Shown here in pieces: positions 18,985 to 26,485 of a DNA stretch of 64,000 nt. The notes beneath the pieces were generated by a model that did not search any database, was not told the DNA's origin, and was given only the letters and a program-made list of their open reading frames with translations. The translations under genes and the position numbers were made by a program. Numbering within the stretch: position 1 is the first letter of the stretch; the number at the start of each line of letters is the position of its first letter. The stretch covers positions 248,001-312,000 of the forward strand of contig NZ_JXYA01000016.1 in NCBI RefSeq assembly GCF_000967655.1, given 5' to 3'. Origin of the DNA: Pseudoalteromonas rubra. GTDB lineage: Bacteria; Pseudomonadota; Gammaproteobacteria; Enterobacterales; Alteromonadaceae.

Positions 18985-20436
18985 TTAACTTGGCCGTACG
19001 TGCCGTTTTAAGATCCGCTGCGCCTCTTTTTTTACCTGAGGTTTCTTGCGCCACTGCCACAGCAATTCCTGGGCTGCTTTATAGCTTAGCTTTAAATCAA
19101 CAATCGGCTCGGGGTAGTCTTTGCCTAGTTCAATGCCGTACATCAGCTGCTCCATTGGCGAAAGTGCCCAGGGCTGATGGACCAGCGGCGGAGGAATATC
19201 TCTGAGCGCAGGCAGCCAGGTTTTCACAAATTCGCCATCGGGGTCTTTTTCTTCCCCCTGCTTAACAGGATTATAAATACGAATGGTGTTAATGCCCGTC
19301 ACGCCTGCTTGCATTTGAAACTGGCTGTAATGAATGCCAGGCTCGAAATCCAGAAACAGACGAGCCAGGTGCGCAACCCCGGCGCGCCAGTCAAGCTCAA
19401 GGTGGTGGCATAAAAAGCTCACCAGCATGGCGCGCATACGAAAGTTAATATAACCAGTTTCAATCAGACACTTCATGCAGGCATCTACAATGGGGATCCC
19501 GGTGTTACCCGTTTCCCAGGCGTGCAACCTGCGCTGCGCCTCTTCGCCGGTGCAGCGCGGCAGCTGCTCATAGCCACGGTTAATGTGTCTGAACTGCATC
19601 TCGCATTCACTTTCAAACTTCTGGATAAAGTGACAATGCCAGTGCAGCCGGGAAGAAAAGGCCACCAGAGTGCGGCGCCAGCCAACCATTTGCCAGTGGG
19701 CCAGCACACTCTGGTACACCTGACGCAAACTGATGTTGCCCCACGCCAGATAGGCAGACATACGCGAGCAGGCCTGCTGACTGAGCAGTGGACTTGAAAG
19801 ACTATACGAATACCCTTTGCCCCGCCCCTGATAAAACTCGTCCAGTACCCGCTGCGCCTGCGACTCTCCGCCCGGCTGATAATTCCCCGGCGGTGCACTA
19901 AAGCGTTGCTGAATATCATGAAGCTGACCAATGGACTTACCTGTTGTGAACCAGTTCACCTGCGACAGATCTGGCGTCGCGCAGATTGAGCGCATGGTTT
20001 TTTGCCATTGTTTATCCCAGCTTTGCCTTTGTCTTAAGCCACGCTGGACCGCACCGCTGCGCGACTCCAGCCAGTCGATCCCCTCTTCGCGGCACCAGGC
20101 AGCAACGGCCTTATCCCGCTCAAATGTATTCGCCAGGCCAATTTCCTGATGAGAATAAAGCCCGGCAATCTGGTGATCAGCATGGATCTGCTGCAGGGTT
20201 TGCAGTGCACTTTGCTCACACACCCACAATGCCGCGTGTGGCACGCGTGCCTGAATGTCCTGCAGCGACTGTAAAACAAACTGCCAGTGACGCGGCGAAT
20301 AATGCGGGTCTTCCAGCAGCATAGGCTCAAAGCAGTATAACAATAACACGGGGTGACCACTGGCCACTGCCCGACACAAAGGCTCGTGATCAGACAACCT
20401 TAAATCGCGCTTAAGCCAGACCAGCGCGACACTCAT
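18985..20436 (-). CDS. Cryptochrome/DNA photolyase family protein
   Basis: 483 residues. The N-terminal photolyase domain begins MSVALVWLKRDLRLSDHEPL. The FAD-binding domain has GKGYSYSLSSPLLSQQACSRMSAYLAWGN (about 210-240), then WHCHFIQKFE, and then TGIPIVDACMKCLIETGYINFRMRAMLVSFLCHHL. This is the conserved Trp/Asn-bearing FAD pocket of photolyases. It ends ...RILKRHVRPS. The type is not the classic CPD class I of E. coli by eye; it is closer to the marine cryptochrome-like group. Its ATG overlaps the cry-DASH stop by four bases. It probably repairs UV lesions or senses blue light. Confidence 0.92.
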   Translation of the reverse strand: MSVALVWLKRDLRLSDHEPLCRAVASGHPVLLLYCFEPMLLEDPHYSPRHWQFVLQSLQDIQARVPHAALWVCEQSALQTLQQIHADHQIAGLYSHQEIGLANTFERDKAVAAWCREEGIDWLESRSGAVQRGLRQRQSWDKQWQKTMRSICATPDLSQVNWFTTGKSIGQLHDIQQRFSAPPGNYQPGGESQAQRVLDEFYQGRGKGYSYSLSSPLLSQQACSRMSAYLAWGNISLRQVYQSVLAHWQMVGWRRTLVAFSSRLHWHCHFIQKFESECEMQFRHINRGYEQLPRCTGEEAQRRLHAWETGNTGIPIVDACMKCLIETGYINFRMRAMLVSFLCHHLELDWRAGVAHLARLFLDFEPGIHYSQFQMQAGVTGINTIRIYNPVKQGEEKDPDGEFVKTWLPALRDIPPPLVHQPWALSPMEQLMYGIELGKDYPEPIVDLKLSYKAAQELLWQWRKKPQVKKEAQRILKRHVRPS

Positions 20437-21791
20437 ACATCAGCCTCAGCAGGCATCGGCCAGTCAGCTGCATCCACACTATCCACAGTGGTTATGCCCT
20501 GTTTACCCCGCCACTTAGCCACGAATACGCCTTGTGGGTCGTACAACTGTGCCTGTTTTTCAATATTAAAGTGACGACCACCGCGGGGATCAACGCCTAC
20601 ACCGGCGATATACTGCCAGTTACCCCAGTTTGAGGCGACGTCAAAATCAAGCAGTTGTTGCTGGAAATAAGCTGCGCCATAGCGCCAGTCCAGCCCCAGT
20701 TCGTGAACAAAATAACTGGCGACAATCTGGCGGCCGCGGTTTGACATGTAGCCGGTTTCGTTGAGCTGGTTCATCAGTGCGTTAACCAAAGATGCGGGCG
20801 TGTTGCCCTCGCACCAGCGCACAAAGCGCTCGGGCATAAAGGTGGTTAAAGGTTTCGACTGAGCCAGCCCCTGAAAACGATAGAGCTTTGCACCAAGCTT
20901 GAGACTCAGCCACTGAAAATATTCACGCCACAGCAGCTCAAACTTGATCCAGTAGGTCGACTCATTGGCCTCTACTTGGCGCTCAAAGGTGTCTGTCGCC
21001 CACCAAATCTGGCGGGGTGACAAATTACCCAGCGCCAGATAAGGACTCATTTTGGTTGAATTCAGCCAGCCATCCAGTTCATTGCGGGTCTCTTTATATC
21101 TGCGTGCCACGCCACTCTCAAAATAGTCCTTAAGATGGGCCTGAGCGGCTTCTTCACCGGCTGGAAAGTCCAGCGGTACGCGGGTTTCTGACAAATTTGA
21201 CTGGAGTTGTGCTTGCCACTGCTCAAGCGCTACGCCAGCGCTACTGTCGATGCCTAATGGAGCCGGCATTTTGTTTGAATCAAAACGGCACGCAGTGACC
21301 ACCGACAAAGGTGCCTTTTCAACGCGCTTACGGAACTGAGTAAAGCTGCCTAAATCACTGTTGAGTGTCTGAATTTGTGCCTGGTCGAATAAGGTATGCT
21401 GCCAAAAGCTATGCACAGGAACTGCGCCCAGTGCCCGACGCGTCTGCTGCAATATCGCTCGTTCATAAAATCCGACGGGTTCGGCACAGATCACTTGATT
21501 TATCTGATACTTCGCAACTAATTCCGGCAACAGGTGATTGGGCTCCCCCTCCAGTACCAACAGTTTGTGGCCACAGGCTGTGAGTTGGCTGTCCAGCGTC
21601 ATCAGTGAATCCGCAATGAATGCCGCCTGTCTGTCGCCAAGTAATTTACAGTGATGGTTGGTCTGAGTGCGATACTTTGGGTTTATCACATACACAAACG
21701 TCAGCGCATCACTGTTGTGAGCGGCAAAATCCAGTGCCAGATTGTCATCCAGCCTGAGATCTTGAGTAAACCAGTAGAGTGTTTTTTTCAC
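20433..21791 (-). CDS. DASH-family cryptochrome
   Basis: 452 residues from a GTG start with AGGG six bases upstream. The N-terminus KTLYWFTQDLRLDDNLALDF and the FAD domain (TKMSPYLALGNLSPRQIWWA, WREYFQWLSLK, LVNALMNQLNETGYMSNRGR, QIVASYFVHELGLDWRYGAA, WGNWQYIAGVGVDPRGGRHF) are hallmark cry-DASH segments. Cry-DASH proteins bind FAD and often MTHF and repair CPD lesions in single-stranded DNA, with possible signalling roles. It is the first gene of the five-gene leftward light operon. A promoter must lie in 21792-21952, between it and the divergent hydrolase gene. Confidence 0.95.
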   Translation of the reverse strand: MKKTLYWFTQDLRLDDNLALDFAAHNSDALTFVYVINPKYRTQTNHHCKLLGDRQAAFIADSLMTLDSQLTACGHKLLVLEGEPNHLLPELVAKYQINQVICAEPVGFYERAILQQTRRALGAVPVHSFWQHTLFDQAQIQTLNSDLGSFTQFRKRVEKAPLSVVTACRFDSNKMPAPLGIDSSAGVALEQWQAQLQSNLSETRVPLDFPAGEEAAQAHLKDYFESGVARRYKETRNELDGWLNSTKMSPYLALGNLSPRQIWWATDTFERQVEANESTYWIKFELLWREYFQWLSLKLGAKLYRFQGLAQSKPLTTFMPERFVRWCEGNTPASLVNALMNQLNETGYMSNRGRQIVASYFVHELGLDWRYGAAYFQQQLLDFDVASNWGNWQYIAGVGVDPRGGRHFNIEKQAQLYDPQGVFVAKWRGKQGITTVDSVDAADWPMPAEADV

Positions 21792-21952
21792 ACGCAGCCC
21801 TGTTGGATTCGGATATATGCGACCTTTTACGAACCAGAAAAAGAAAAAGTTCAGCGATTAAGTTTCAGTTTTTATTGAAAGTTCAATAACAACCGCGCTA
21901 AGCTAGCTGTGGTGAATCAAATAATAAACAATCAACAACAGGAACTTGCACT

Positions 21953-22792
21953 ATGAATAAACTCGCCACTGTCGTGCTGCTGGGCACCGCATTTGCAGGC
22001 CAGGCAGGCCAATCGCAGGATGCTCATAATTACCAATATACTGAAATCGGGGGAAAGAAGCTGGCCTATGCCTGTGAGGGAGAAGGTAAAGTAACGGCGC
22101 TGCTGGTTGCAGGTATGGGGCTTGATGCCCATACCACCTATAAAAATACCTTGCACAATGCCAACCCTGAAGGTTACCGGTTGTGCTTTTACGACCGCGC
22201 CGGTTATGGCAAAAGCCAGTATGAGAACCCCAAAGTCAGAACCATGGTTGAGCTGCGCGATGAACTTGCCGGCCTGATTGAGCACCTGAAAGTCGAGTCT
22301 CTGGTGCTGGTGCCGCATTCTTTTGGCGGTTTTGTCGCCCGTGCCTACGCCAGCAAATACCCTGACAAAGTGAAAGGGATGGTGCTGATAGACACGGCCC
22401 ATGAATCCTGGTTCGACGCCATGAAATCAAATATGTCAAAACCCGGTTGGGGCACGATGGAAATGATCATCAACTGGGAGCGTGAGCATAACTCGTTTGA
22501 GGACTTTGCCGAGGCATCCAGCCATTCTGCGCTTTATAAAATTAAAGATGATCTGCCTGTTAGCGTATTATCGCGCGGCATCCCTCATGTAACCATCAGA
22601 CAAACCAAAATGAGTTACGCTGATATTGATGTCTACACACAGACCTGGAACGACTCACAAAAGAAACTGGCTAAGCTCAACAACAATACGCAGGCGGTTA
22701 CCATGAAATACGCTTCTCACCTGTTTGATGAGACAGATCCCTGGATTGCACTTGAACACATAGAAGCCATGGTGAATAAAGCCAAGCTCTGA
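21953..22792 (+). CDS. Secreted alpha/beta hydrolase
   Basis: 279 residues, ATG behind AGGAA. A short signal peptide (about 1-18, ending AFAGQAG) precedes an alpha/beta-hydrolase fold. It has GYRLCFYDRAGYGKS near 77-91. The nucleophile elbow VLVPHSFGGFVARAYA is near 119-134, where the usual GHSxGG reads PHSFGG with the Ser as nucleophile. An acid lies in MVLIDTAHES, and the last-helix catalytic His is probably in MKYASHLFDETDPW. The substrate is unknown; esterase or lipase-like activity in the periplasm is possible. It is the rightward neighbour of the light operon, transcribed divergently. Confidence 0.88.
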   Translation: MNKLATVVLLGTAFAGQAGQSQDAHNYQYTEIGGKKLAYACEGEGKVTALLVAGMGLDAHTTYKNTLHNANPEGYRLCFYDRAGYGKSQYENPKVRTMVELRDELAGLIEHLKVESLVLVPHSFGGFVARAYASKYPDKVKGMVLIDTAHESWFDAMKSNMSKPGWGTMEMIINWEREHNSFEDFAEASSHSALYKIKDDLPVSVLSRGIPHVTIRQTKMSYADIDVYTQTWNDSQKKLAKLNNNTQAVTMKYASHLFDETDPWIALEHIEAMVNKAKL

Positions 22793-22806
22793 GGGTAAGG
22801 CCAACC

Positions 22807-22837
22807 CGCTCAGGCCCCTCCCCGGGTGTCCTGAGCG
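22807..22837. terminator. Hairpin after the alpha/beta hydrolase gene (no T run)
   Basis: CGCTCAGG (22807-22814) pairs perfectly with CCTGAGCG (22830-22837) around a 15-base C-rich loop, 15 bases after the stop codon. It lacks a clear T tract, so termination would be weak or Rho-assisted. Confidence 0.4.
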
Positions 22838-22967
22838 AATTACAAAATACACAGGCAAGCTCCTTATTTAACCTAGACTTAGAATCAAACTCACAACGAA
22901 ATGTTAACACATTTTTCTGCAAAAAAACGGTATAGTAAAGCGAGTATTACTTTGTATCAGGCTAACA

Positions 22968-24176
22968 ATGAAAGCGATTTTCTTACCTTTAGCACTGGCC
23001 GCCGGCGTTTTAAATTCTGGCTGTCAGAGCACGTCAACCAAAGTGTCCTCAGACTCACAACCAACAAGTCATCATACTCTGAGAGTGGCCACGTTTAATG
23101 TCAGTATGGAAGCCACCAACTATGATATGGCTAAGCATACTGCCCAATCGGGTAATGCATTAACCTTTGCCCTGCAAAGCGCAGAGTTCAGCCAGATCAA
23201 CAATATTGCCCAGATCATTCAACGCACCCGCCCGGATATTATCCTGCTGAACGAGTTTGATTATATAGAAGACCCGGAGCAAGGCATTAACCTGTTCAAG
23301 CGAGACTACCTTGAAGTGTCTCAAAATGGCTTTGACCCCATAGAGTATCCTTATATGTATCTGGCACCGGTTAATACCGGTGTAGAAACCCCTTTTTCCG
23401 GCGATAATACTCGTCTGACGCATTATGGGTTTGGCAAGTATCCGGGTCAGTATGGCATGGTCTTGTTGTCCAGATACCCTATCAAACAGGGGCAGGTAAG
23501 AACATTTCAGCACTTTTTATGGAAAGACATGCCTGGCAACCTAATGCCGACCCAGCCAGATGGCAGCAGCTGGTATTCTGCACAAGAGGTATCCGCCATG
23601 CGCTTGTCGTCAAAATCCCATTGGGACATCCCGGTTCAGATCTGTAACAAGCAAATCAATGTGCTGGCCAGCCATCCGACACCACCAGTGTTTGACGGTC
23701 CGGAAGACAGAAACGGCAAGCGTAATCATGATGAGCTGAGGTTATGGAAAGATTATATCAGCGCCACGGGTAACGACTACCTATATGACGACAAAGGACA
23801 AACAGGGGGATTTAATGATGCGTCATTTGTCATCCTGGGCGACCTGAACGCCAGCTCGGTTGATGGTGATGCGTATCCGGGCGCCATTGACCAGCTACTT
23901 AAACACCCCCGTGTCAATGACTACCCGGCACCAACGTCGCAAGGTGGACTACTGAATAAGCCCGAAAACAAGCATGGTGCTACACACACTGCACACTGGG
24001 GTATGCGAGCAGACTATGTCCTGCCCTCTGCAGACCTTGCCGTTACCGACAGCGGCGTGTTCTGGCCTGCAAGCAACGAGACTGGCGCAGAGCTGGTGGC
24101 AGACAGAGCATCATCATCAGATCACCGCCTGGTATGGGTGGACATTAAATTGCCTGCACTTGAATGTGACAAATAA
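22968..24176 (+). CDS. Endonuclease/exonuclease/phosphatase-fold lipoprotein
   Basis: 402 residues. The signal sequence ends in a lipobox LNSGC (Cys at about 19), so it is a lipoprotein. The EEP fold shows TLRVATFNVSMEATNY near 37-52, IIQRTRPDIILLNEFDYIED (the metal-binding Glu in LNEFD), FVILGDLNASSVDGDAYPG (GDLN), and the C-terminal ASSSDHRLVWVDIKL with the catalytic Asp-His pair. These are the four canonical motifs of Mg-dependent phosphodiesterases and phosphatases. In marine bacteria such lipoproteins may attack phosphate esters outside the cell. The exact substrate is unknown. It is followed by a small hairpin. Confidence 0.9.
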   Translation: MKAIFLPLALAAGVLNSGCQSTSTKVSSDSQPTSHHTLRVATFNVSMEATNYDMAKHTAQSGNALTFALQSAEFSQINNIAQIIQRTRPDIILLNEFDYIEDPEQGINLFKRDYLEVSQNGFDPIEYPYMYLAPVNTGVETPFSGDNTRLTHYGFGKYPGQYGMVLLSRYPIKQGQVRTFQHFLWKDMPGNLMPTQPDGSSWYSAQEVSAMRLSSKSHWDIPVQICNKQINVLASHPTPPVFDGPEDRNGKRNHDELRLWKDYISATGNDYLYDDKGQTGGFNDASFVILGDLNASSVDGDAYPGAIDQLLKHPRVNDYPAPTSQGGLLNKPENKHGATHTAHWGMRADYVLPSADLAVTDSGVFWPASNETGAELVADRASSSDHRLVWVDIKLPALECDK

Positions 24177-24177
24177 C

Positions 24178-24193
24178 GCCCTCTGCTGAGGGC
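24178..24193 (+). terminator. Weak intrinsic terminator after the EEP lipoprotein gene
   Basis: GCCCTC (24178-24183) and GAGGGC (24188-24193) form a six-base-pair stem with a four-base loop, directly after the stop codon. Only ATTT follows, so the signal is weak. Confidence 0.45.
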
Positions 24194-25529
24194 ATTTAGG
24201 TCTTATTGCTAACGCTTTCGGCATCACATGCTTTATAACCAATCCAGGTTGAAAGATGTGGTGCCACTATCTCATCAGGGATGACCGCTTAATTTATCTT
24301 GGCTTTGCTCGCCTTTGCACCCTTCATAGTTTACTTGTAAATTGAACATCTGATCTGAGCCATCGGAAAAACCATCACCAAAGACATTGATTTCAAAGAG
24401 GTGTCGCTGTTCCAACGTTGCTATGAAAAGCTCTGAAATACACATTCTCACCAATAAACTGATTTAGTACATCTCTCTAACAGCTGTTTTTTCTCGGAGG
24501 GTGTTCTCCACCTGATAATGCTTATTTTTCAAAATGGTAAAGTAGAAAGCAACGTGGTTTATCACGTTCAATATAGCTAAAAACCTTTTTTTTAGTCATT
24601 CTTTGTAAGAAATAAAGTTAGCATCGCCAGCTTTTTTAAAGCATGGCTTTGCAGGCTCGCCATAAAAACCACCATAAAAAAGGATTGACCAAAAAATAAA
24701 AGATACCATTTATAATACCAAGCGCTTCCTTCTTGGAAGACTTATCCTGCTTTAATAATTCAAAGGAATTGGTAACCCGAGCTTGTGTTCTCATGATAAA
24801 GTTATTTCCTAGCACATTACACTATCTGCCTAAAGTGAGTTCTGAAATTAAAATAACTACCTGCACTTATCCAGAGAGCATAGGTAAATCGCTCTAGTTT
24901 CAACCTGGTATATGCGATAAATTTCATCTGATAGCTCACTTAAGCTAGAGTTGGAAAATCACTAAGCCCTATCATCTAACAAGTCAAAATCCTGGGGTTA
25001 AAATACTTAAAACTTCGTTCTAATTTATCATTTTCTCAAATGATACCTTGAAATGGTTAAATCACCTTCTTCTTTTGGCTTCACAGCACTAAACCCTTAA
25101 AATCCAAAATTCAAGAGTTCATTCTCGAGTAAATTTAAAAATATTCTCATTCTCCCACTAACTAATTTCAAATATAAAAACATGCACTAAAGATGAAAAA
25201 GGCATAGAGATTTAAATTCGAAAGTTAAAGAGCAACCAATCCCTTCTTCTGCACCAATTGTTCATCATACTGAAAGGTTATCTTCACCAATCTTTCCCCA
25301 TACATTTTTTAAGCATTATTTATGCAAGCAATATAACCAAACAACCTAGTTGTTACCCGCTTATAATGAACAAGCTTAAGTTTATGTATTTTATGGATAT
25401 TTCACAATTTCGGCGAATTTTGCATTTGCCAAAATTTTCATCCATTCTGTGTGGCGTCGGCTAGGAAGGACGTCACTAAAGATAACGTCTACCTGGCTCA
25501 TAAATTAAAAACTTAAAGGTATAAAAATT
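24194..25529. other. AT-rich gap of about 1.3 kb without a confident gene
   Basis: I see no convincing gene here. Several small open frames with protein-like character lie in series on the minus strand: about 36 codons at 24817-24927, 52 at 24636-24794, 25 at 24522-24599 (starts MTKKKVFSYIERDKPR) and 56 at 24275-24445 (contains LFEINVFGDGFSDGSDQMFN). They are separated by stops and have no recognised family. They may be remnants of decayed genes, short real genes or chance. A plus-strand frame of 68 codons at 25258-25464 has no ribosome site and looks random. The last 200 bases must hold the leader and promoter of the peptide cluster. Confidence 0.5.
24636..24794 (-). CDS. Possible small membrane protein, 52 residues
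   Basis: An ATG-started frame of 52 codons. It reads MRTQARVTNSFELLKQDKSS, then a lysine pair, then a hydrophobic helix IINGIFYFLVNPFLWWFLWR, and ends in CKAML. One transmembrane segment at about 27-46 is plausible. An AGGA lies 12 bases upstream of the ATG, which is a loose fit. No family is recognised, and it could be part of a decayed gene, because other small open frames on the same strand flank it. Confidence 0.3.
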   Translation of the reverse strand: MRTQARVTNSFELLKQDKSSKKEALGIINGIFYFLVNPFLWWFLWRACKAML

Positions 25530-25616
25530 ATGAAAGCAATGACCAATGACTGTATACGCACCGTTTCAGGCGGTGAGCTTCCACCTGAAATAGTCCCTAC
25601 CTTTCCGGAAGACTAA
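25530..25616 (+). CDS. Putative small peptide 1 with VSGG double-glycine motif (divergent)
   Basis: 28 codons from an ATG with AAAGG upstream. The N-terminal part is MKAMTNDCIRTVSGG and the C-terminal part is ELPPEIVPTFPED. It lacks the KTFTPKTI leader of the other peptides and is shorter. However, it keeps the double glycine (residues 14-15) and a core with PPE, like the FIGIK-type peptides. It contains one cysteine (residue 8), placed in the leader. It may be the first member of the array or a decayed or regulatory copy. A hairpin at 25637-25661 separates it from the remaining genes. Confidence 0.6.
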   Translation: MKAMTNDCIRTVSGGELPPEIVPTFPED

Positions 25617-25636
25617 AAATAATAGAAAGGTATAAC

Positions 25637-25661
25637 GAGGGTACTAATTAGATAGTCCCTC
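25637..25661 (+). terminator. Hairpin between peptide 1 and the main peptide array
   Basis: GAGGG (25637-25641) then ACTA (25643-25646) pair with TAGT (25653-25656) and CCCTC (25657-25661), leaving one bulged T and a six-base loop. No strong T run follows. It could act as a leaky terminator, or as a processing or stability element in the peptide transcript. Confidence 0.4.
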
Positions 25662-25692
25662 ATTGATTTAAGATTCAAACAGGATTAACACC

Positions 25693-25803
25693 ATGAAAAA
25701 AAGCAAAACATTTTCACCACAAGTTATTGAAGAGCTAGAAGTTAAATCAGCCGTTAACGGTGGAGGCATTTTTGAGCCACCGATCTTTATTGGCATGGCT
25801 TAA
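25693..25803 (+). CDS. Putative leader-core peptide 2 (36 residues, IFEPPIFIGMA core)
   Basis: 36 codons from an ATG with AGGA eight bases upstream. The leader MKKSKTFSPQVIEELEVKSA is close to those of the other array members (KTF-S/T-P at 5-9). It then has VNGGG, with glycines at 23-25. The core is IFEPPIFIGMA, which keeps the PP-I-F-I-G segment common to the array. It lacks the long YQEPIENIKF tail of peptides 3-5. It reads as a ribosomally made precursor in which the leader is removed after the double glycine; no maturation enzyme is recognised. Confidence is high that it is a real gene because of its homology to its neighbours. Confidence 0.75.
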   Translation: MKKSKTFSPQVIEELEVKSAVNGGGIFEPPIFIGMA

Positions 25804-25820
25804 CCAGGAGGCTTACCAAC

Positions 25821-25952
25821 ATGAATAAACCTAACCCCTTCAACCCTGAAATTATTGACGAGTTGCAACTTAAAGAAGCCGTAACAGGTGCAGGTATTGA
25901 TCGACCAATTTTCATCGGCTACCAAGAGCCAATCGAGAACATTAAATTTTAA
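25821..25952 (+). CDS. Putative leader-core peptide 3 (43 residues, DRPIFIGYQEPIENIKF core)
   Basis: 43 codons, ATG with AGGAGG nine bases before. The leader is MNKPNPFNPEIIDELQLKEA and is followed by VTGAG, so the second glycine of the usual pair is alanine here. The core ends DRPIFIGYQEPIENIKF, identical over 17 residues to peptides 4 and 5. The changed cleavage position, together with a leader that departs from KTF-x-PKTI, suggests either a variant that is processed differently or an older, drifting copy. It is the first unit of the regular 147-bp array. Confidence 0.75.
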   Translation: MNKPNPFNPEIIDELQLKEAVTGAGIDRPIFIGYQEPIENIKF

Positions 25953-25967
25953 TTAAAGGATTTAACA

Positions 25968-26099
25968 ATGAAAAACGCTAAAACATTTTCACCAAAAACA
26001 ATCGAACAACTACAGCTAAAAGATGTTTCTGGCGGCTACGCATTTGACCGACCAATTTTCATCGGCTATCAAGAGCCAATCGAAAACATTAAATTTTAA
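25968..26099 (+). CDS. Putative leader-core peptide 4 (43 residues, AFDRPIFIGYQ core)
   Basis: 43 codons, ATG with AAAGGA seven bases upstream. The leader is MKNAKTFSPKTIEQLQLKDV, then SGG at 21-23. The core is YAFDRPIFIGYQEPIENIKF (20 residues). The core has no cysteine, and its potentially reactive residues are Tyr, Asp, Arg, Glu, Asn, Lys and Phe. Peptide 5 differs from it by only two residues, both in the leader, which shows recent duplication. Confidence 0.8.
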   Translation: MKNAKTFSPKTIEQLQLKDVSGGYAFDRPIFIGYQEPIENIKF

Positions 26100-26114
26100 T
26101 TAAGGGATATAACA

Positions 26115-26246
26115 ATGAAAAACACTAAAGCATTTACACCAAAAACAATCGAACAACTGCAACTAAAAGATGTTTCTGGCGGTTATGCGTTTGACCGACC
26201 AATTTTCATTGGTTACCAAGAGCCAATCGAGAACATTAAATTTTAA
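26115..26246 (+). CDS. Putative leader-core peptide 5 (near-identical to peptide 4)
   Basis: 43 codons, with AAGGGA seven bases upstream. The leader is MKNTKAFTPKTIEQLQLKDV, then SGG, and the core is YAFDRPIFIGYQEPIENIKF. The core is identical to that of peptide 4, and the leader differs at a few positions. The spacer before it (TTAAGGGATATAACA) is the same as that before peptide 6, so gene and spacer were copied together. Confidence 0.8.
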   Translation: MKNTKAFTPKTIEQLQLKDVSGGYAFDRPIFIGYQEPIENIKF

Positions 26247-26261
26247 TTAAGGGATATAACA

Positions 26262-26372
26262 ATGAAAAACACTAAAGCATTTACACCAAAAACAATCGAC
26301 GAACTTAATCTGAAAGAAATCGCTGGCGGTTATGGCACTTCCATTCCACCTGAATTTATCGGTATCAAGTAA
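26262..26372 (+). CDS. Putative leader-core peptide 6 (36 residues, IPPEFIGIK core)
   Basis: 36 codons from an ATG in the repeated spacer context. The leader is MKNTKAFTPKTIDELNLKEI, then AGG at 21-23. The shorter core is YGTSIPPEFIGIK (13 residues). This core differs from the DRPIFIGYQ type but keeps the P-x-F-I-G pattern. The leader is homologous to those of peptides 4 and 5. The two core types on a common leader suggest that one enzyme set handles different cores. Confidence 0.8.
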   Translation: MKNTKAFTPKTIDELNLKEIAGGYGTSIPPEFIGIK

Positions 26373-26378
26373 ATAGAC

Positions 26379-26474
26379 GTACTACAACTAATCGACTTTT
26401 CTGGTGGCTCTACATTTGACCGAATGACTTTCATCAGTTACTCAGAAAAATCAACAACACCAAGCTTTAACTGA
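26379..26474 (+). pseudogene. Decayed array unit with a lost leader start
   Basis: The frame VLQLIDFSGGSTFDRMTFIS, then YSEKSTTPSFN, ends at TGA (26472-26474). It aligns along its whole length with the LQLKDVSGG...DRPIFIGYQEP part of peptides 4 and 5, but the first 14 leader codons are missing and several core residues have changed. No start codon lies in this frame: the previous in-frame codons are the stop of peptide 6 and two more codons, so it could only be made by readthrough. It is therefore an old, broken copy of the DRPIFIGYQ type between two IPPEFIGIK-type units. Confidence 0.75.
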
Positions 26475-26485
26475 AGGATATAACA

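Larger units (their letters stand above)
25821..26372 (+). repeat. Tandem DNA repeat of peptide units with 147-bp period
   Basis: The starts of peptides 3, 4, 5 and 6 are spaced exactly 147 bp apart (132-bp gene plus 15-bp spacer). Peptide 6 has a shorter gene, and a decayed unit and peptide 7 extend the array to 26596. The repeat unit is a gene plus its ribosome site, not a CRISPR repeat. Confidence 0.8.

Noticed and set aside
24723-24740. Small inverted repeats CCAAG/CTTGG and CTTCC/GGAAG in the AT-rich gap
   Set aside because: The stems are short, overlap each other and have no conserved context; chance is the simplest explanation.
25258-25464. 68-codon plus-strand frame upstream of the peptide array
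   Set aside because: It starts at TTG without a ribosome site, has no recognisable pattern, and its composition follows the AT-rich background.
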